Part shown: positions 1 to 20,501 of the stretch, in pieces
Layout: each line of letters begins with the position of its first letter
Position numbering within the stretch: the first letter of the stretch is position 1
Source of the DNA: Xanthomonas sp. AM6
GTDB taxonomy: Bacteria > Pseudomonadota > Gammaproteobacteria > Xanthomonadales > Xanthomonadaceae
Direction of reading: 5' to 3'
Assembly (NCBI RefSeq): GCF_025665335.1
Contig: NZ_CP106869.1
Location: 3,746,501 to 3,810,500 of the forward strand
DNA length: 64,000 nt
Translations under genes and position numbers: made by a program
The notes under the pieces: model-generated
Database searches by the model: none
What the model was told of the DNA's origin: nothing
Seen by the model: the letters and a program-made list of their open reading frames with translations, nothing else

Positions 1-368
1 GCAGCGGCCAGGCGGAACGCCTCGCGCGCGACATCTTCGCCGACGCCTTCGATTTCATAGATCATGCGACCGGGCTGGATCTGGGCGACCCAGTACTCGA
101 CGTTACCCTTACCGGAGCCCATTCGCACTTCGATCGGCTTCTTGGTGATCGGCTTGTCCGGGAACACGCGGATCCACATCTTGCCGCCGCGCTTGACGTA
201 GCGGCTGATCGAGCGGCGCGCCGCTTCGATCTGGCGCGCGGTCAGCTGACCGTGCGCGGTGGCCTTCAGCCCGTACTCGCCGAAGCTGACGGCGTTGCCG
301 CTCCATGCCAGGCCGTCGTTACGGCCCTTGTGCATCTTGCGGTATTTGGTTCGCTTGGGTTGCAACAT
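1..368 (-). CDS. rplP: 50S ribosomal protein L16, 3' end cut by window edge
   Basis: Large-subunit protein near the A site and peptidyl-transferase centre. The start at 368 reads [19 protein letters not shown], the standard L16 opening, and the body contains [18 protein letters not shown] and the [10 protein letters not shown] segment. About 122 codons are present; the family is about 137 aa, so only the last 15 or so residues lie outside the window. It begins 5 bp after the rpsC stop, as expected for the S10 operon order rpsC-rplP. The truncation is an edge effect, not a mutation. Confidence 0.96.
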   Translation of the reverse strand, partial: MLQPKRTKYRKMHKGRNDGLAWSGNAVSFGEYGLKATAHGQLTARQIEAARRSISRYVKRGGKMWIRVFPDKPITKKPIEVRMGSGKGNVEYWVAQIQPGRMIYEIEGVGEDVAREAFRLAA

Positions 369-373
369 TGCCG

Positions 374-1108
374 TTACCTCGCTTCACGAGCCGGACGCGA
401 CGGACGGTCACCACGGTCGCCGCGATCGTTACGATCGTTGCGCGGGGAATCGTCCTGCTTTTCCTGGCCAACCTGGGAGAAATCGAAGATCTCGCCCTTG
501 TAGATCCAAACCTTGATGCCGATGATGCCGTAGGTCGTCTTGGCTTCGGCGAAGCCATAGTCGATGTCGGCACGCAGCGTATGCAGCGGCACGCGGCCTT
601 CGCGGTACCACTCGGAACGGGCGATTTCCGCACCGTTCAAGCGGCCGGCGACGTTGACCTTGATGCCCAGGGCACCCAGGCGCATCGCGTTGCCGACCGA
701 ACGCTTCATCGCGCGGCGGAACATGATGCGACGCTCCAGCTGCTGCGCGATCGACTCGGCGACCAGCTGCGCATCCAGCTCCGGCTTGCGCACTTCGGTG
801 ACGTTGATGTGGGCGGGGACGCCCATCATCTCGCTCACTTCCTTGCGCAGCTTCTCGATGTCCTCACCGCGCTTGCCGATCACCACGCCCGGACGGGCGG
901 TGTGGATCGTCACGCGCGCGGTCTTGGCCGGACGCTCGATCAGGATCTTGCTGATGCCCGCCTGCGCCAGCTTCTTGCGCAGCATTTCGCGAACCTTGAG
1001 GTCGGCTGCCAGGTAACCGGCGAACTCGCCCTTGTTGGCGTACCACTTGGAATTCCAGTCCTTGGAGACACCCAGGCGGATTCCAATCGGATGAACTTTA
1101 TGACCCAT
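374..1108 (-). CDS. rpsC: 30S ribosomal protein S3
   Basis: Small-subunit head protein at the mRNA entry channel. It opens [18 protein letters not shown] and carries the KH-type RNA-binding region ([15 protein letters not shown], about residues 75-90) followed by the C-terminal S3 domain. At 244 aa it is slightly longer than E. coli S3 (233); the excess is an Arg/Asp-rich low-complexity tail (repeated NDRGDR units) after about residue 220. It lies between rplV and rplP in the S10 operon, 17 bp after rplV. Confidence 0.97.
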   Translation of the reverse strand: MGHKVHPIGIRLGVSKDWNSKWYANKGEFAGYLAADLKVREMLRKKLAQAGISKILIERPAKTARVTIHTARPGVVIGKRGEDIEKLRKEVSEMMGVPAHINVTEVRKPELDAQLVAESIAQQLERRIMFRRAMKRSVGNAMRLGALGIKVNVAGRLNGAEIARSEWYREGRVPLHTLRADIDYGFAEAKTTYGIIGIKVWIYKGEIFDFSQVGQEKQDDSPRNDRNDRGDRGDRPSRPAREAR

Positions 1109-1125
1109 CGTCTTTTCCTTTCCGC

Positions 1126-1461
1126 TTACTTGGCGGCGCCCACAACCACAGTGATGTGGCTGGTGCGCTTGAGGATGCGGGTACCGCGGCCTTTCGCCCG
1201 CGCCATGAAACGCTTCAGGGTCGGACCTTCATCAACCATGATGGTCTTGACCTTCAGCTCGTCGACATCCGCGCCCTGGTTGTTCTCGGCATTGGCGATC
1301 GCCGACTCCACCACCTTCTTGATCAGGTGGGCAGCCTTCTTGTCCGAGAACTTCAGCAGGTTGACCGCCCGCTCGGCGGAAAGACCGCGCACCTGGTCGG
1401 CGACCAGGCGGGCCTTCTGCGGGGAGATGCGCGCAGTGCGCAGGATTGCTTTCGCTTCCAT
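1126..1461 (-). CDS. rplV: 50S ribosomal protein L22
   Basis: Lines the peptide exit tunnel. The protein [20 protein letters not shown] is 111 aa. Two in-frame ATGs exist, at 1467 and 1461. I choose 1461 because the Shine-Dalgarno GGAG lies only about 2 bases from the upstream ATG but about 8 from the downstream one, and MEAKA matches the family start. The upstream stop (TAA of rpsS) runs directly into the SD as TAAGGAG. The same initiation block recurs at rplD. Confidence 0.95.
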   Translation of the reverse strand: MEAKAILRTARISPQKARLVADQVRGLSAERAVNLLKFSDKKAAHLIKKVVESAIANAENNQGADVDELKVKTIMVDEGPTLKRFMARAKGRGTRILKRTSHITVVVGAAK

Positions 1462-1473
1462 CGTCATCTCTCC

Positions 1474-1743
1474 TTACCGGCTCGACTTCTTGTCGCCACC
1501 GTGACCCTTGAAGGTCCGGGTGACGGCAAATTCGCCGAGCTTGTGGCCGACCATGTTCTCGTTGACCAGCACCGGAACGTGGTTCTTGCCGTTATGCACG
1601 GCGATGGTGAAGCCCACCATCTCCGGCAGGATCATCGAACGACGCGACCAGGTCTTGATCGGACGCTTGCTGCCGGCCGCGGCCTCCACCTTCTTGACGA
1701 GGTGGTGATCGACGAACGGGCCTTTCTTGAGTGAACGTGCCAT
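1474..1743 (-). CDS. rpsS: 30S ribosomal protein S19
   Basis: Small-subunit head protein that binds 16S rRNA with S13. It is 89 aa, opens [19 protein letters not shown] and contains the [20 protein letters not shown] core typical of the family. It sits 6 bp downstream of rplB, and its TAA stop forms the start of the rplV ribosome-binding site, suggesting tight coupling of rpsS and rplV translation. Confidence 0.97.
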   Translation of the reverse strand: MARSLKKGPFVDHHLVKKVEAAAGSKRPIKTWSRRSMILPEMVGFTIAVHNGKNHVPVLVNENMVGHKLGEFAVTRTFKGHGGDKKSSR

Positions 1744-1749
1744 GGTCGA

Positions 1750-2577
1750 TTAGCCCCTACGATCGCGGACGATGAATTGTTCGGTGCGCTTGTTATGGCG
1801 CGTCTTGTAACCCTTGGTCGGCACGCCCCACGGGGTGACCGGATGCGGATTACCCTGACCGGCCTTCGCCTCACCACCACCGTGCGGGTGGTCGACGGGG
1901 TTCATGGCCGCACCGCGAACGGTCGGACGCACGCCGCGCCAGCGCTTGGCGCCCGCCTTGCCCAGCTTCTCGAGGTTGTGCTCGTCGTTGCCGACTTCAC
2001 CGATGGTGGCGCGGCACTCGGCCGGCACCTTGCGCATTTCGCCGGAGCGAAGACGCAGGGTGGCGTAGATGCCTTCGCGCGCGACCAGCTGCACCGCGGC
2101 GCCGGCGGCACGCGCGATCTGCGCGCCCTTGCCCGGCTTCAGCTCGATGCCGTGTACCGTCGTACCGACCGGGATGTTGCGCAGCGGCAGCGTGTTGCCG
2201 GTCTTGATCGGCGCATCGGAACCCGCGATCACCTGATCGCCGGCCTTCAGGCCCTTCGGCGCGATGATGTAGCGGCGCTCGCCGTCGGCGTAGCACAGCA
2301 GGGCGATATGGGCGGTGCGGTTCGGATCGTATTCGATCCGCTCCACGCGCGCCGGAATGCCTTCCTTGTTGCGCTTGAAGTCGATGACGCGGTAATGCTG
2401 CTTGTGGCCACCGCCGACGTGGCGGGTGGTGATGCGGCCGTGGTGGTTACGACCACCGGACTTGCTCTGCTTTTCCACCAGCGCAGCGTGCGGGGCGCCC
2501 TTGTGCAGCTCGGGCGTGACCACGCGCACGGCCGAACGACGGCCGGGAGAAGTGGGTTTGAATTTCATCAATGGCAT
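1750..2577 (-). CDS. rplB: 50S ribosomal protein L2
   Basis: Primary 23S rRNA-binding protein needed for subunit joining and peptidyl-transferase activity. It is 275 aa, starting [20 protein letters not shown]. The family signature near the C-terminus ([20 protein letters not shown]) includes the functionally important His of [11 protein letters not shown] second Met at codon 4 gives an alternative start, but MPLMKFKP agrees with what I know of the family in xanthomonads. Standard place between rplW and rpsS. Confidence 0.97.
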   Translation of the reverse strand: MPLMKFKPTSPGRRSAVRVVTPELHKGAPHAALVEKQSKSGGRNHHGRITTRHVGGGHKQHYRVIDFKRNKEGIPARVERIEYDPNRTAHIALLCYADGERRYIIAPKGLKAGDQVIAGSDAPIKTGNTLPLRNIPVGTTVHGIELKPGKGAQIARAAGAAVQLVAREGIYATLRLRSGEMRKVPAECRATIGEVGNDEHNLEKLGKAGAKRWRGVRPTVRGAAMNPVDHPHGGGEAKAGQGNPHPVTPWGVPTKGYKTRHNKRTEQFIVRDRRG

Positions 2578-2587
2578 GGGATGGACC

Positions 2588-2887
2588 TCAGGCCTTGGCC
2601 GTTACGTCGATGGACTGGCCTTCGGCCAGACGCACGTACGCCTTGCGCCAATCGCCGCGACGACCGCTGCGCGAACGGAAGGACTTGTTCTTGCCCTTGA
2701 CGTTCAACACGTTGACCGACTCGACCTTGACGTCGAACAGCTGCTCGACCGCGGCCTTGACATCGGCCTTGGTGGCTTCGCTCGAGATCTCGAAGACGTA
2801 CTGATTGGAGAGTTCCTGCAGGCGCGCGGTCTTTTCGGAGACACGCGGGGCACGCAGCACGCTGAAGATTTTTTCGTTGCTGCTCAT
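2588..2887 (-). CDS. rplW: 50S ribosomal protein L23
   Basis: Exit-tunnel rim protein that docks trigger factor and SRP. The reading starts [20 protein letters not shown] and is 99 aa. A GTG three codons upstream (2896) is possible, but the ATG at 2887 overlaps the rplD stop as ATGA, the arrangement used repeatedly in this genome, so I prefer it. The basic stretch around [19 protein letters not shown] is the usual rRNA-binding part. Confidence 0.95.
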   Translation of the reverse strand: MSSNEKIFSVLRAPRVSEKTARLQELSNQYVFEISSEATKADVKAAVEQLFDVKVESVNVLNVKGKNKSFRSRSGRRGDWRKAYVRLAEGQSIDVTAKA

Positions 2888-3489
2888 GCCAGCCACTCCT
2901 CGACCTTCTTGACCGCATCGGCGGTGATCACGACCGTGTCGGCCCCGACCAGCGACACCGGATCCAGGCCCTGCACGTCACGCACTTCCACGTAGGGAAG
3001 GTTGCGCGCCGACAGGTACAGATGCTCGGACGCTTCTTCGGTCACGATCAGCGGACGCTTGCCCACTTCCAGACCCTTCAGCTTCTCGATCAGGCCCTTG
3101 GTCTTGCTGGCCTCGACGTCGAACGCGTCGACGACCATCAGGCGACCCTGGCGGTTGAGCTCCGAAAGGATCGCGCAGATCGCGGCGCGATACATCTTGC
3201 GGTTCACCTTCTGCTCGAAGCTGCGCGGCTTGGCCGCGAAGGTCACGCCGCCGCCGACGAAGATCGGAGCGGTCAGCGCGCCGTGGCGAGCGCCACCGCC
3301 CTTCTGCTTCTTCGACTTCTTGGTGGTGCCGTTGACTTCCGAACGCGTCTTCTGCGCCTTGGTGCCGGCGCGGCCGGCGTTGCGATAGGCGACGACGACC
3401 TGGTGGACCAGATCCTCGCTGAAATCGCGACCGAACACGGCGTCGGAGACCGAGACCTTGTTGTTGCTACCCGTGATAACGAGTTCCAT
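2884..3489 (-). CDS. rplD: 50S ribosomal protein L4
   Basis: Exit-tunnel protein; in E. coli it is the autogenous regulator of the S10 operon. Starting [16 protein letters not shown] it is 201 aa, with the extended tunnel loop containing [20 protein letters not shown] (about residues 65-85). An ATG two codons upstream (3495) is too near the SD, so 3489 is preferred, as for rplV. It overlaps rplW by ATGA. Whether L4 regulates this operon cannot be judged from the sequence. Confidence 0.95.
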   Translation of the reverse strand: MELVITGSNNKVSVSDAVFGRDFSEDLVHQVVVAYRNAGRAGTKAQKTRSEVNGTTKKSKKQKGGGARHGALTAPIFVGGGVTFAAKPRSFEQKVNRKMYRAAICAILSELNRQGRLMVVDAFDVEASKTKGLIEKLKGLEVGKRPLIVTEEASEHLYLSARNLPYVEVRDVQGLDPVSLVGADTVVITADAVKKVEEWLA

Positions 3490-3501
3490 CGTCATCTCTC
3501 C

Positions 3502-4152
3502 TTATGCCTTGCTAGCCGGACGCACGATCACGTCGCCACCGGCAGCGCCAGGCACAGCGCCGCGAATGGCGATGAGGCCACGCTCGACGTCGACCTTGAC
3601 CACTTCCAGATTCTGCGTGCTCTGCTGCACCGCGCCCATGTGGCCGGACATCTTCTTGCCCGGGAAAACGCGACCCGGGGTCTGGCGCTGACCCAGCGAA
3701 CCCGGCGCGCGATGCGACAGCGAGTTACCGTGGGTGGCATCGCCCATGCGGAAGTTGTACCGCTTGATGGTGCCCTGGAAGCCCTTGCCCTTGGTGACGC
3801 CCTGGACGTCGACCTTCTGGCCGACCTCGAAGATGTCCGCCTTGATCTCGCCGCCGATGGCGTAATCGCCCAGCTGCGCGTCTTCAACGCGGAACTCCCA
3901 CAGGCCGCGGCCGGCTTCGACCTTCGCCTTGGCGAAGTGGCCGGAGGCAGGCTTGTTGACCAGCGCGGCGCGACGGGCGCCCACGGTGATCTGCACGGCG
4001 CTGTAGCCATCGCTTTCGACGGTCTTGAGCTGGGTGATGCGGTTCGGGGTCGCTTCGATCAGGGTCACCGGGATGGAGCGGCCGTCTTCGGTGAAGACGC
4101 GGCTCATGCCGGCCTTGCGGCCCACGAAGCCCAACGAATATTTCTTCGTCAT
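3502..4152 (-). CDS. rplC: 50S ribosomal protein L3
   Basis: One of the first proteins to bind 23S rRNA; it reaches the peptidyl-transferase centre. It is 216 aa, opening [20 protein letters not shown], with the conserved internal block [20 protein letters not shown] followed by [20 protein letters not shown]. It is preceded by rpsJ with an 11-bp gap and followed by rplD. Its TAA stop flows into the rplD SD just as rpsS does into rplV. Confidence 0.97.
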   Translation of the reverse strand: MTKKYSLGFVGRKAGMSRVFTEDGRSIPVTLIEATPNRITQLKTVESDGYSAVQITVGARRAALVNKPASGHFAKAKVEAGRGLWEFRVEDAQLGDYAIGGEIKADIFEVGQKVDVQGVTKGKGFQGTIKRYNFRMGDATHGNSLSHRAPGSLGQRQTPGRVFPGKKMSGHMGAVQQSTQNLEVVKVDVERGLIAIRGAVPGAAGGDVIVRPASKA

Positions 4153-4163
4153 GGTCGTAGTCC

Positions 4164-4499
<336 letters not shown>

Positions 4500-4981
4500 G
4501 GCGGTGGGTTCCTTCGTTAAAAGAGCGACGGGCAAGGCCTCTGGGATACCTGCCCCGATTGTTTCCTGAAGTGTGATGCCGCCGAGCGTCCTGCTGGCGA
4601 GGGCCATTCCTCCGCCCAAAAACTGAGGCAGACCAGTCACCCGGCCTGCCCAGACGGAAAAGTATAATGCGCAGCTACAGCACCGTCAACAGCGCGAGGC
4701 CGTTGAGTGCTCCATGCAGCGCGACCTTCCCGGTCTGGCGAACACGAGGGGCGTCCTGCCTCTCTTTTCGCGGTATATCCGGCGCCCTACCCAGGAACGC
4801 CGAGCCGCGCATTATAGCGGCCGTTTCACCCGCCCGCAACAACTTCCAGCAACAAATTGCATGCGCACCGTCGCTGGAAACGACGAAGGCCGGCAGATGC
4901 CGACCCTTCGTCTGGACCAGCGGCCGAGCCGTGGTCACCGCAGGGCGGACGGCCGATAAAGGCCGCCACCCATGGCGGGCA
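4500..4981. other. Intergenic region between tufA and rpsJ
   Basis: About 480 bp without a convincing gene. It holds the S10 operon promoter (annotated separately) and about 155 nt of rpsJ leader. Downstream of the tufA stop there is an imperfect GC-rich inverted repeat (around 4937-4977) without a clear T tract. ORFs crossing it look like chance. Confidence 0.6.
4661..4689 (-). promoter_or_regulatory. Sigma-70 promoter of the S10 operon
   Basis: On the minus strand, TTGACG (4684-4689) and TATACT (4661-4666) are separated by exactly 17 bp. Each box differs from consensus by one base. Transcription would start near 4654, leaving a leader of about 155 nt before rpsJ, long enough for autogenous control. 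Boxes, flanks and initial transcribed bases closely resemble the rpsL promoter at 9443-9472. Confidence 0.8.
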
Positions 4982-6172
4982 TTACTTGATGATCTTGGCC
5001 ACCACGCCGGCGCCGACGGTACGGCCGCCTTCGCGGATCGCGAAACGCAGGCCTTCGTCCATCGCCACCGGGTTGATCAGCGTGACCACCATCTTCACGT
5101 TGTCGCCCGGCATCACCATCTCCACGCCTTCCGGCAGCTGGCACGCGCCAGTGATGTCGGTGGTGCGGAAGTAGAACTGCGGACGGTAGCCCTTGAAGAA
5201 CGGCGTGTGGCGGCCGCCCTCGTCCTTCGACAGCACGTACACCTCGGCTTCGAACTCGGTGTGCGGCTTGATCGAACCCGGCTTGCACAGCACCTGGCCG
5301 CGCTCCACGTCGTCACGCTTGGTGCCGCGCAGCAGCAGACCGGCGTTGTCGCCCGCCTGGCCCTGGTCCAGCAGCTTGCGGAACATTTCCACGCCGGTCA
5401 CCGTGGTCTTCTGCGTGGCGCGGATGCCGACGATTTCAATTTCGTCGCCCACCTTGATCACGCCGCGCTCGATACGGCCGGTCACCACGGTGCCGCGGCC
5501 CGAAATCGAGAACACGTCTTCCACCGGCATCAGGAACGGCTTGTCCACGTCGCGCTGCGGCTCCGGGATGAACGAATCCAGCGCCTCGACCAGCTTCAGG
5601 ATCGACGGCACGCCGATCTCGCTCTGGTCGCCTTCCAGCGCCAGACGCGCCGAACCGTGGATGATCGGGGTGTCGTCGCCCGGGAAGTCGTACTTGCTCA
5701 GCAGCTCGCGCACTTCCATCTCGACCAGCTCGAGCAGCTCGGCGTCGTCGACCATGTCGGCCTTGTTCAGGAACACCACGATGTGCGGCACGCCGACCTG
5801 GCGCGACAGCAGGATGTGCTCGCGGGTCTGCGGCATCGGGCCGTCGGCGGCCGAGCACACCAGGATCGCGCCGTCCATCTGCGCCGCACCGGTGATCATG
5901 TTCTTCACGTAGTCCGCGTGGCCCGGGCAATCGACGTGCGCGTAGTGGCGCGTCGGCGATTCGTATTCCACGTGCGCGGTCGAGATCGTGATGCCGCGCG
6001 CCTTCTCTTCCGGCGCCGCATCGATCGCGTCGTACGCCTTGAACTCGCCGCCGAAGCGCTCTGCGCCGATCTTGGTCAGCGCCGCGGTCAGCGTGGTCTT
6101 GCCGTGGTCGACGTGACCGATGGTGCCGACGTTGACGTGCGGCTTGGTGCGCTCGAACTTACCCTTTGCCAT
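4982..6172 (-). CDS. tufA: Elongation factor Tu (copy A, str operon)
   Basis: GTPase that delivers aminoacyl-tRNA to the ribosome. It is 396 aa, starting [17 protein letters not shown] motifs are visible: GHVDHGKTT (P loop, about residues 18-26), DCPGH (about 81-85) and NKAD (about 136-139); domains 2 and 3 follow. It is the last gene of rpsL-rpsG-fusA-tufA. The protein appears identical to the second copy at 22375-23565; I count about 7 silent base differences. The upstream Met given by a longer reading (to 6238) is rejected. Confidence 0.97.
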   Translation of the reverse strand: MAKGKFERTKPHVNVGTIGHVDHGKTTLTAALTKIGAERFGGEFKAYDAIDAAPEEKARGITISTAHVEYESPTRHYAHVDCPGHADYVKNMITGAAQMDGAILVCSAADGPMPQTREHILLSRQVGVPHIVVFLNKADMVDDAELLELVEMEVRELLSKYDFPGDDTPIIHGSARLALEGDQSEIGVPSILKLVEALDSFIPEPQRDVDKPFLMPVEDVFSISGRGTVVTGRIERGVIKVGDEIEIVGIRATQKTTVTGVEMFRKLLDQGQAGDNAGLLLRGTKRDDVERGQVLCKPGSIKPHTEFEAEVYVLSKDEGGRHTPFFKGYRPQFYFRTTDITGACQLPEGVEMVMPGDNVKMVVTLINPVAMDEGLRFAIREGGRTVGAGVVAKIIK

Positions 6173-6213
6173 GGTGTGTTTACCTTGTAATTCGTAATTG
6201 GGGGACAAGGGAC

Positions 6214-6251
6214 CGGGATGCGGGACTGGCCATGCCACGTCCCGAATCCCG
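6214..6251. repeat. GGGATTCGGGA-family palindrome between fusA and tufA
   Basis: Arms 6214-6226 and 6239-6251 pair at 12 of 13 positions around a 12-nt loop. In the transcript it begins about 12 nt after the fusA stop. A degenerate member of the family also seen at about 18177, 19342, 25177, 26607 and 38314. Confidence 0.55.
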
Positions 6252-6262
6252 TCTCGCTAATC

Positions 6263-8365
<2,103 letters not shown>

Positions 8366-8505
8366 AGGGAGCCTCTCAGAATTCTTGGATTGCGGATGGC
8401 CGAACGCCGCCTTGCGGCGGCCTTCGGATTTGTGCGGCGCTCGACGGCGCAGCTAGCAGCACGTATAGATAGTGCTGACGGGCCCTGTTTCCAAGGCCCG
8501 GAAGG

Positions 8506-8973
8506 TCACCAGCGGTAATGCGCGAACGCCTTGTTCGCTTCCGCCATGCGGTGGGTTTCTTCACGCTTCTTGATGGCGCCACCACGGTTTTCCGAGGCGT
8601 CGACCAGCTCGGCCGCGAGCTTGCGCGGCATCGAGTTCTCGCCGCGCTTGCGCGCCGAGTCGATCAGCCAGCGCATGGCCAGCGCCATGCGACGGGAGGA
8701 ACGCACCTCGACCGGCACCTGGTACGTGGCACCGCCGACGCGGCGCGACTTGACCTCGACCGCCGGAGCGACGTTGTCCAGCGCCTTCTGCACCAGCTCG
8801 ACCGCATTCGGGTTTTTCTCGCCGATGACGTCCATCGCGCCGTAGACGATCTTTTCGGCGACCGACTTCTTGCCGCTCAGCATCACCATGTTGATGAAAC
8901 GGGCGATGGTTTCGCTGCCGTGCTTGGGATCCGGCAGGACGGTGCGCTGCGGAGTAGAACCTTTACGAGACAT
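8506..8973 (-). CDS. rpsG: 30S ribosomal protein S7
   Basis: Initiates assembly of the 30S head and contacts the E-site tRNA; in E. coli it regulates the str operon. It is 155 aa, opening [20 protein letters not shown], with the family segment [19 protein letters not shown] (about residues 77-95). It lies 11 bp after rpsL and about 140 bp before fusA, a gap that includes a GCCGCCTTGCGGCGGC hairpin near 8408-8423. Confidence 0.97.
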   Translation of the reverse strand: MSRKGSTPQRTVLPDPKHGSETIARFINMVMLSGKKSVAEKIVYGAMDVIGEKNPNAVELVQKALDNVAPAVEVKSRRVGGATYQVPVEVRSSRRMALAMRWLIDSARKRGENSMPRKLAAELVDASENRGGAIKKREETHRMAEANKAFAHYRW

Positions 8974-8984
8974 TGTGCTTTCCC

Positions 8985-9359
8985 TTAGCTCTTCGGACGC
9001 TTGGCGCCGTACTTGGAACGACCCTGGCGACGCTTGGCGACGCCGGCGGCATCGAGCGAACCGCGCACGGTGTGGTAGCGCACGCCCGGCAGATCCTTGA
9101 CGCGGCCGCCGCGGATCAGGACCACGGAGTGCTCCTGCAGGTTGTGGCCTTCGCCGCCGATGTAGCTGATGACCTCTTCCTGGTTGGTCAGGCGCACCTT
9201 GGCGACCTTACGCAGGGCCGAGTTCGGCTTCTTCGGGGTGGTGGTGTACACGCGCGTGCAGACGCCACGGCGCTGCGGGCACTTGTCAAGCGCCGGGGAG
9301 GCGCTCTTGTAGGTGGTCGCCTGCCGCGGCTTGCGGACCAGCTGGTTGATCGTCGCCAT
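8985..9359 (-). CDS. rpsL: 30S ribosomal protein S12
   Basis: Decoding-centre protein and classical streptomycin-resistance locus. It is 124 aa, opening [20 protein letters not shown]. The two accuracy-controlling lysines are the wild-type ones: [17 protein letters not shown] (around Lys43) and VRGG-type loop [14 protein letters not shown] (around Lys88), so no ribosomal streptomycin resistance is predicted. First gene of the str operon, about 90 bp downstream of its promoter. Confidence 0.97.
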   Translation of the reverse strand: MATINQLVRKPRQATTYKSASPALDKCPQRRGVCTRVYTTTPKKPNSALRKVAKVRLTNQEEVISYIGGEGHNLQEHSVVLIRGGRVKDLPGVRYHTVRGSLDAAGVAKRRQGRSKYGAKRPKS

Positions 9360-9442
9360 CAGTGGATTCTTCTGATTGAGGCCGTGGGGCCTGGATGCGT
9401 GAAAACGAAGGCAGGCCGAAGGACGGCCTGCCGAGACAGGAA

Positions 9443-9472
9443 AGTATAGCGGGCAAGTAAAAGCTCCGTCAA
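9443..9472 (-). promoter_or_regulatory. Sigma-70 promoter of the str operon
   Basis: On the minus strand TTGACG (9467-9472) and TATACT (9443-9448) are separated by 18 bp. The start site should lie near 9436, about 75-80 nt before rpsL. The preceding G, both boxes and the bases after the -10 (TTTCC then GTCT, GGCAGGCCG) match the S10 promoter at 4661-4689. Confidence 0.78.
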
Positions 9473-9517
9473 CTCAACGGAAACTTAACTTGCTGGCCCC
9501 TCCTGGGCCCGGAACAC

Positions 9518-9573
9518 GGGGCGCTTCCGCTGCGCCCCCTTTCACCTGGAAGACCGGCCCCGCGCGCGGGGCC
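9518..9573 (-). terminator. Tandem hairpins after rpoC, possible terminator
   Basis: Just after the rpoC stop (9582) the transcript can form GGCCCCGCG/CGCGGGGCC (9556-9573), then GGGGCGC and GCGCCCC around a 7-nt loop (9518-9538). Neither is followed by a clear T run, so this may be a Rho-assisted or weak terminator, or a processing site between rpoC and the rpsL promoter. Confidence 0.35.
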
Positions 9574-9581
9574 GATCCGGC

Positions 9582-13799
<4,218 letters not shown>

Positions 13800-13888
13800 G
13801 GTGTTTCTCCGAAAGGAGGAATACGTGTCGATGGGCTGTCAGAGCGCTGCGGCGGCGCGGATGCCATGCGGCATCCGCGCCTGCGCGA

Positions 13889-18040
<4,152 letters not shown>

Positions 18041-18341
18041 GAGGTATCACCTTGGCTGTGCGGGCCGCGCGTCCGCGGCCCTGAGTGAACATAAATTGTC
18101 AGTTGGAAGTCGCTGGTATTGCCGGCACCAGCACGCCTTCTCCCGCTACTTCCAACTACCAACTCGGTGAGGCCGAGATTGGGGATTACGGGATTCGGGA
18201 TGGGTCCGACGACCGCCACCGAATCTCCAATGCCGAATCCAATTCCGGCCCTTGCAGCGTTGCAACAACGGCCAAAGGCCGGGGACTTGCGTCCCCAGCC
18301 TTCGATGCATCACCTGACACGCTGGCGATGCAAGATGCCGA
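18041..18341. promoter_or_regulatory. rplL-rpoB intergenic region with hairpins (possible attenuator or processing site)
   Basis: About 300 bp with no gene. In the transcript it can form GGGGAC-GCAA-GTCCCC (18281-18296, a GNRA-type tetraloop), GGCC-TTT-GGCC (18270-18280), TTGCA/TGCAA (18252-18265) and then the larger repeat palindrome at 18177-18244. In E. coli the same junction carries an attenuator and an RNase III site that lower rpoBC expression relative to rplJL; the position and hairpins here suggest a similar role, which is inference. Confidence 0.45.
18177..18244. repeat. Degenerate GGGATTCGGGATTGGGG-family palindrome in the rplL-rpoB gap
   Basis: Left arm 18177-18200 (GATTGGGGATTACGGGATTC) and right arm 18219-18244 form an imperfect inverted repeat like those at 25177 and 26607, but with more mismatches. 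It lies within the rplL-rpoB spacer and would be transcribed. Confidence 0.6.
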
Positions 18342-18713
18342 TTACTTGACTTCGACGGTCGCGCCGGCGGCCTCGAGGTCCTTCTTGAACTTCTCGGAAT
18401 CTTCCTTCGACACGGCTTCCTTGACGGTCTGCGGAGCACCTTCGACCAGGTCCTTCGCTTCCTTCAGGCCCAGGCCGGTGATGGCGCGGACGGCCTTGAT
18501 GACCTCGACCTTCTTCTCGCCGGCGGCCTTCAGGATGACGTTGAACTCGGTCTGCTCTTCGACCGGGGCGGCGGCAGCGGCCGGGCCGGCAGCGGCGACC
18601 GGGGCGGCGGCGGAGACGCCAAACTTCTCTTCGATGGCCTTGACCAGCTCCATCACTTCCATGAGGGTCTTTTCGGCGATTGCGTCGACGATCTGTTCGT
18701 TAGACAGGGACAT
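18342..18713 (-). CDS. rplL: 50S ribosomal protein L7/L12
   Basis: Stalk protein that recruits translational GTPases. It is 123 aa: an N-terminal dimerisation helix ([20 protein letters not shown]), an Ala/Pro/Gly-rich hinge (about residues 36-55), then the C-terminal domain with [20 protein letters not shown]. It lies 64 bp after rplJ, so the pair forms the usual rplJL unit. Confidence 0.97.
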   Translation of the reverse strand: MSLSNEQIVDAIAEKTLMEVMELVKAIEEKFGVSAAAPVAAAGPAAAAAPVEEQTEFNVILKAAGEKKVEVIKAVRAITGLGLKEAKDLVEGAPQTVKEAVSKEDSEKFKKDLEAAGATVEVK

Positions 18714-18777
18714 TGTGATTACCTTTGGAATTTTTTTCTGGATGAGGTTCTAGTGAACCGTTTCAGGTGTCGCGAAC

Positions 18778-19314
18778 TTAAGCCGTTTCGGCCGGGGCTT
18801 CCGCTTCGGCGGGGGCAACATCGCCACCACCCTGCTTGTCGCCCACTGCCTTGACCGCGCGGGCGAACATGCTCGCCGGCTCGGCGAGGACACGTGCCAG
18901 CATGGCCAGCGCCTGCTCGCGGGTCGGCAGCGACGCCAACACCTCGAGGTGAGCGGCCGGATACAGCTGGCCACCCATCGACACGACCTTGGCCTGCAGC
19001 TTGTCGTTACCCTTGGCGAATTCCTTGATCAGACGACCGGCAGCGCCGGGTTCTTCCGTCGAGAACGCATACAGCAGCGGACCGACCAGCGCGTCCTGGA
19101 CGCACTCGTATTCGGTACCGGCAACGGCACGCGAGGCCAGGGTGTTCTTGACAACACGCAAGTACACACCGGTTTCGCGCGCCTTCTTGCGCATCGCGGT
19201 CAGCTGGGCGACCGTGATGCCGGCGTACTCGGCAGCAACCAAGGAGTGGGCCTTCGCGGCAACGTCTGCCAGTTCGGCGACGACTTCTTGCTTCTGGGAC
19301 AGATTGAGAGCCAT
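18778..19314 (-). CDS. rplJ: 50S ribosomal protein L10
   Basis: Base of the L7/L12 stalk and, in many bacteria, an autogenous translational repressor with L12. It is 178 aa, opening [20 protein letters not shown], with the family segment [20 protein letters not shown] and a C-terminal helix for L12 dimers. The Ala/Glu-rich last 15 residues are typical of this group. A 485-bp leader precedes it. Confidence 0.96.
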   Translation of the reverse strand: MALNLSQKQEVVAELADVAAKAHSLVAAEYAGITVAQLTAMRKKARETGVYLRVVKNTLASRAVAGTEYECVQDALVGPLLYAFSTEEPGAAGRLIKEFAKGNDKLQAKVVSMGGQLYPAAHLEVLASLPTREQALAMLARVLAEPASMFARAVKAVGDKQGGGDVAPAEAEAPAETA

Positions 19315-19799
19315 TGCACTCCTCCGTTAAAGCAGGGAGTCGGATTGGTGATTCGGGATTCGTCAGGAGCGATACCGCCGCCCTTGCCGATCCCCCATCT
19401 CAAATCGCGAATCCTCGCTTCAAACATACTCCGCTTGCGGCTCCTGCCGCGTGCGGTCCTGGGCGGCCTCCATCCTGGATGCCGGGGACGCCGAGTGGCA
19501 TCCCAGTTGGTGGCCGTTCCAGACCTGGAGTGAGCGCGCCCGGGAAACCCGGACCGGCTTGAACCAGAAAAACTCCAGAAAGGCGGCACCATCTACGCCG
19601 GCGCGCCCCCGAGGGGACGGATTAAGCGATCCCGCTGTACCGACGGCGACTCCTTGCCATATCGAGCTTCCGTGCCCGTCGTCGGTATGCGCCGACCGCG
19701 CCTGCGGTCTTTGACGGCTTCGCCTCGGGTTGCCCCTCGGCGACGCCTTCAAAAGGGTGGAACCGGCGGCGCCCTCGCGGAGCGCCGCCGTGTTGCGGA
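19315..19799 (-). promoter_or_regulatory. rplA-rplJ intergenic leader, probable L10 operator region
   Basis: A 485-bp gap with no supported gene. Directly after rplA the transcript forms a strong GC hairpin (about 19771-19796, GGCGGCGC paired with GCGCCGCC). The repeat palindrome at 19342-19414 lies just upstream of rplJ. In gammaproteobacteria this gap carries the structured L10 leader bound by L10(L12)4. I infer such an element here from position and length but cannot point to the kink-turn with certainty. Confidence 0.4.
19342..19414. repeat. Degenerate GGGATTCGGGATTGGGG-family palindrome upstream of rplJ
   Basis: Arms GGATTGGTGATTCGGGATTC (from 19342) and its imperfect complement ending at 19414 flank a roughly 25-nt centre. 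Similar in layout to the copies at 25177 and 26607 but more diverged. Confidence 0.5.
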
Positions 19800-20498
19800 T
19801 TACTTCAGGGACAGCGAAGCCTGATCGACGGTGACGCCCGGACCCATGGTCGAGCTCACCGAGATCTTCTGCAGGTAGGTGCCCTTCGAGGTCGCCGGCT
19901 TGGCCTTGACCAGGTCCAGCAGCAGCGCCTGCAGGTTGTTCTTCAGCGCGTCGTCTTCGAAGCTGGCCTTGCCGATGGTGCAGTGGATGATGCCGGCCTT
20001 GTCGGTGCGGTAGCGCACCTGGCCCGACTTGGCGTTCTTCACCGCTTCGGCCGGGTTGGCCGAGACGGTGCCGACCTTCGGGTTCGGCATCAGGCCGCGC
20101 GGGCCCAGCAGCGTACCCAGCTTGCCGACGACGCGCATCGCGTCCGGGGTGGCGATGACCACGTCGTAGTTCAGGTCGCCGGCCTGCATCTTCTCGGCCA
20201 GGTCGTCCATGCCGACGGCTTCGGCGCCAGCGGCCAGGGCCTCGTCAGCCTTGGCGCCGGCCGGGGCGAACACCGCCACGCGCACGCTCTTGCCGGTACC
20301 GGCCGGCAGCACGGTGGAACCGCGCACCTGCTGGTCGGACTTCTTGGCATCCACGCCCAGGCGCACGGCCACGTCGACGGCTTCGACGAACTTGGCCTTG
20401 CTGGTGGACTTGATGATCTTCAGCGCTTCGTCGATCGAATACGCCTTGCCCGGCTGCACGGCAGCACGGATCGCTTTCTGTCGCTTGGTCTGTGCCAT
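19800..20498 (-). CDS. rplA: 50S ribosomal protein L1
   Basis: L1-stalk protein that moves the E-site tRNA; in E. coli it represses the rplKA mRNA. It is 232 aa, opening [20 protein letters not shown]. The family signature lies in the middle: [19 protein letters not shown] (about residues 125-145). It starts 3 bp after the rplK stop, so the two are almost certainly translated together. Confidence 0.97.
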   Translation of the reverse strand: MAQTKRQKAIRAAVQPGKAYSIDEALKIIKSTSKAKFVEAVDVAVRLGVDAKKSDQQVRGSTVLPAGTGKSVRVAVFAPAGAKADEALAAGAEAVGMDDLAEKMQAGDLNYDVVIATPDAMRVVGKLGTLLGPRGLMPNPKVGTVSANPAEAVKNAKSGQVRYRTDKAGIIHCTIGKASFEDDALKNNLQALLLDLVKAKPATSKGTYLQKISVSSTMGPGVTVDQASLSLK

Positions 20499-20501
20499 CG
20501 C

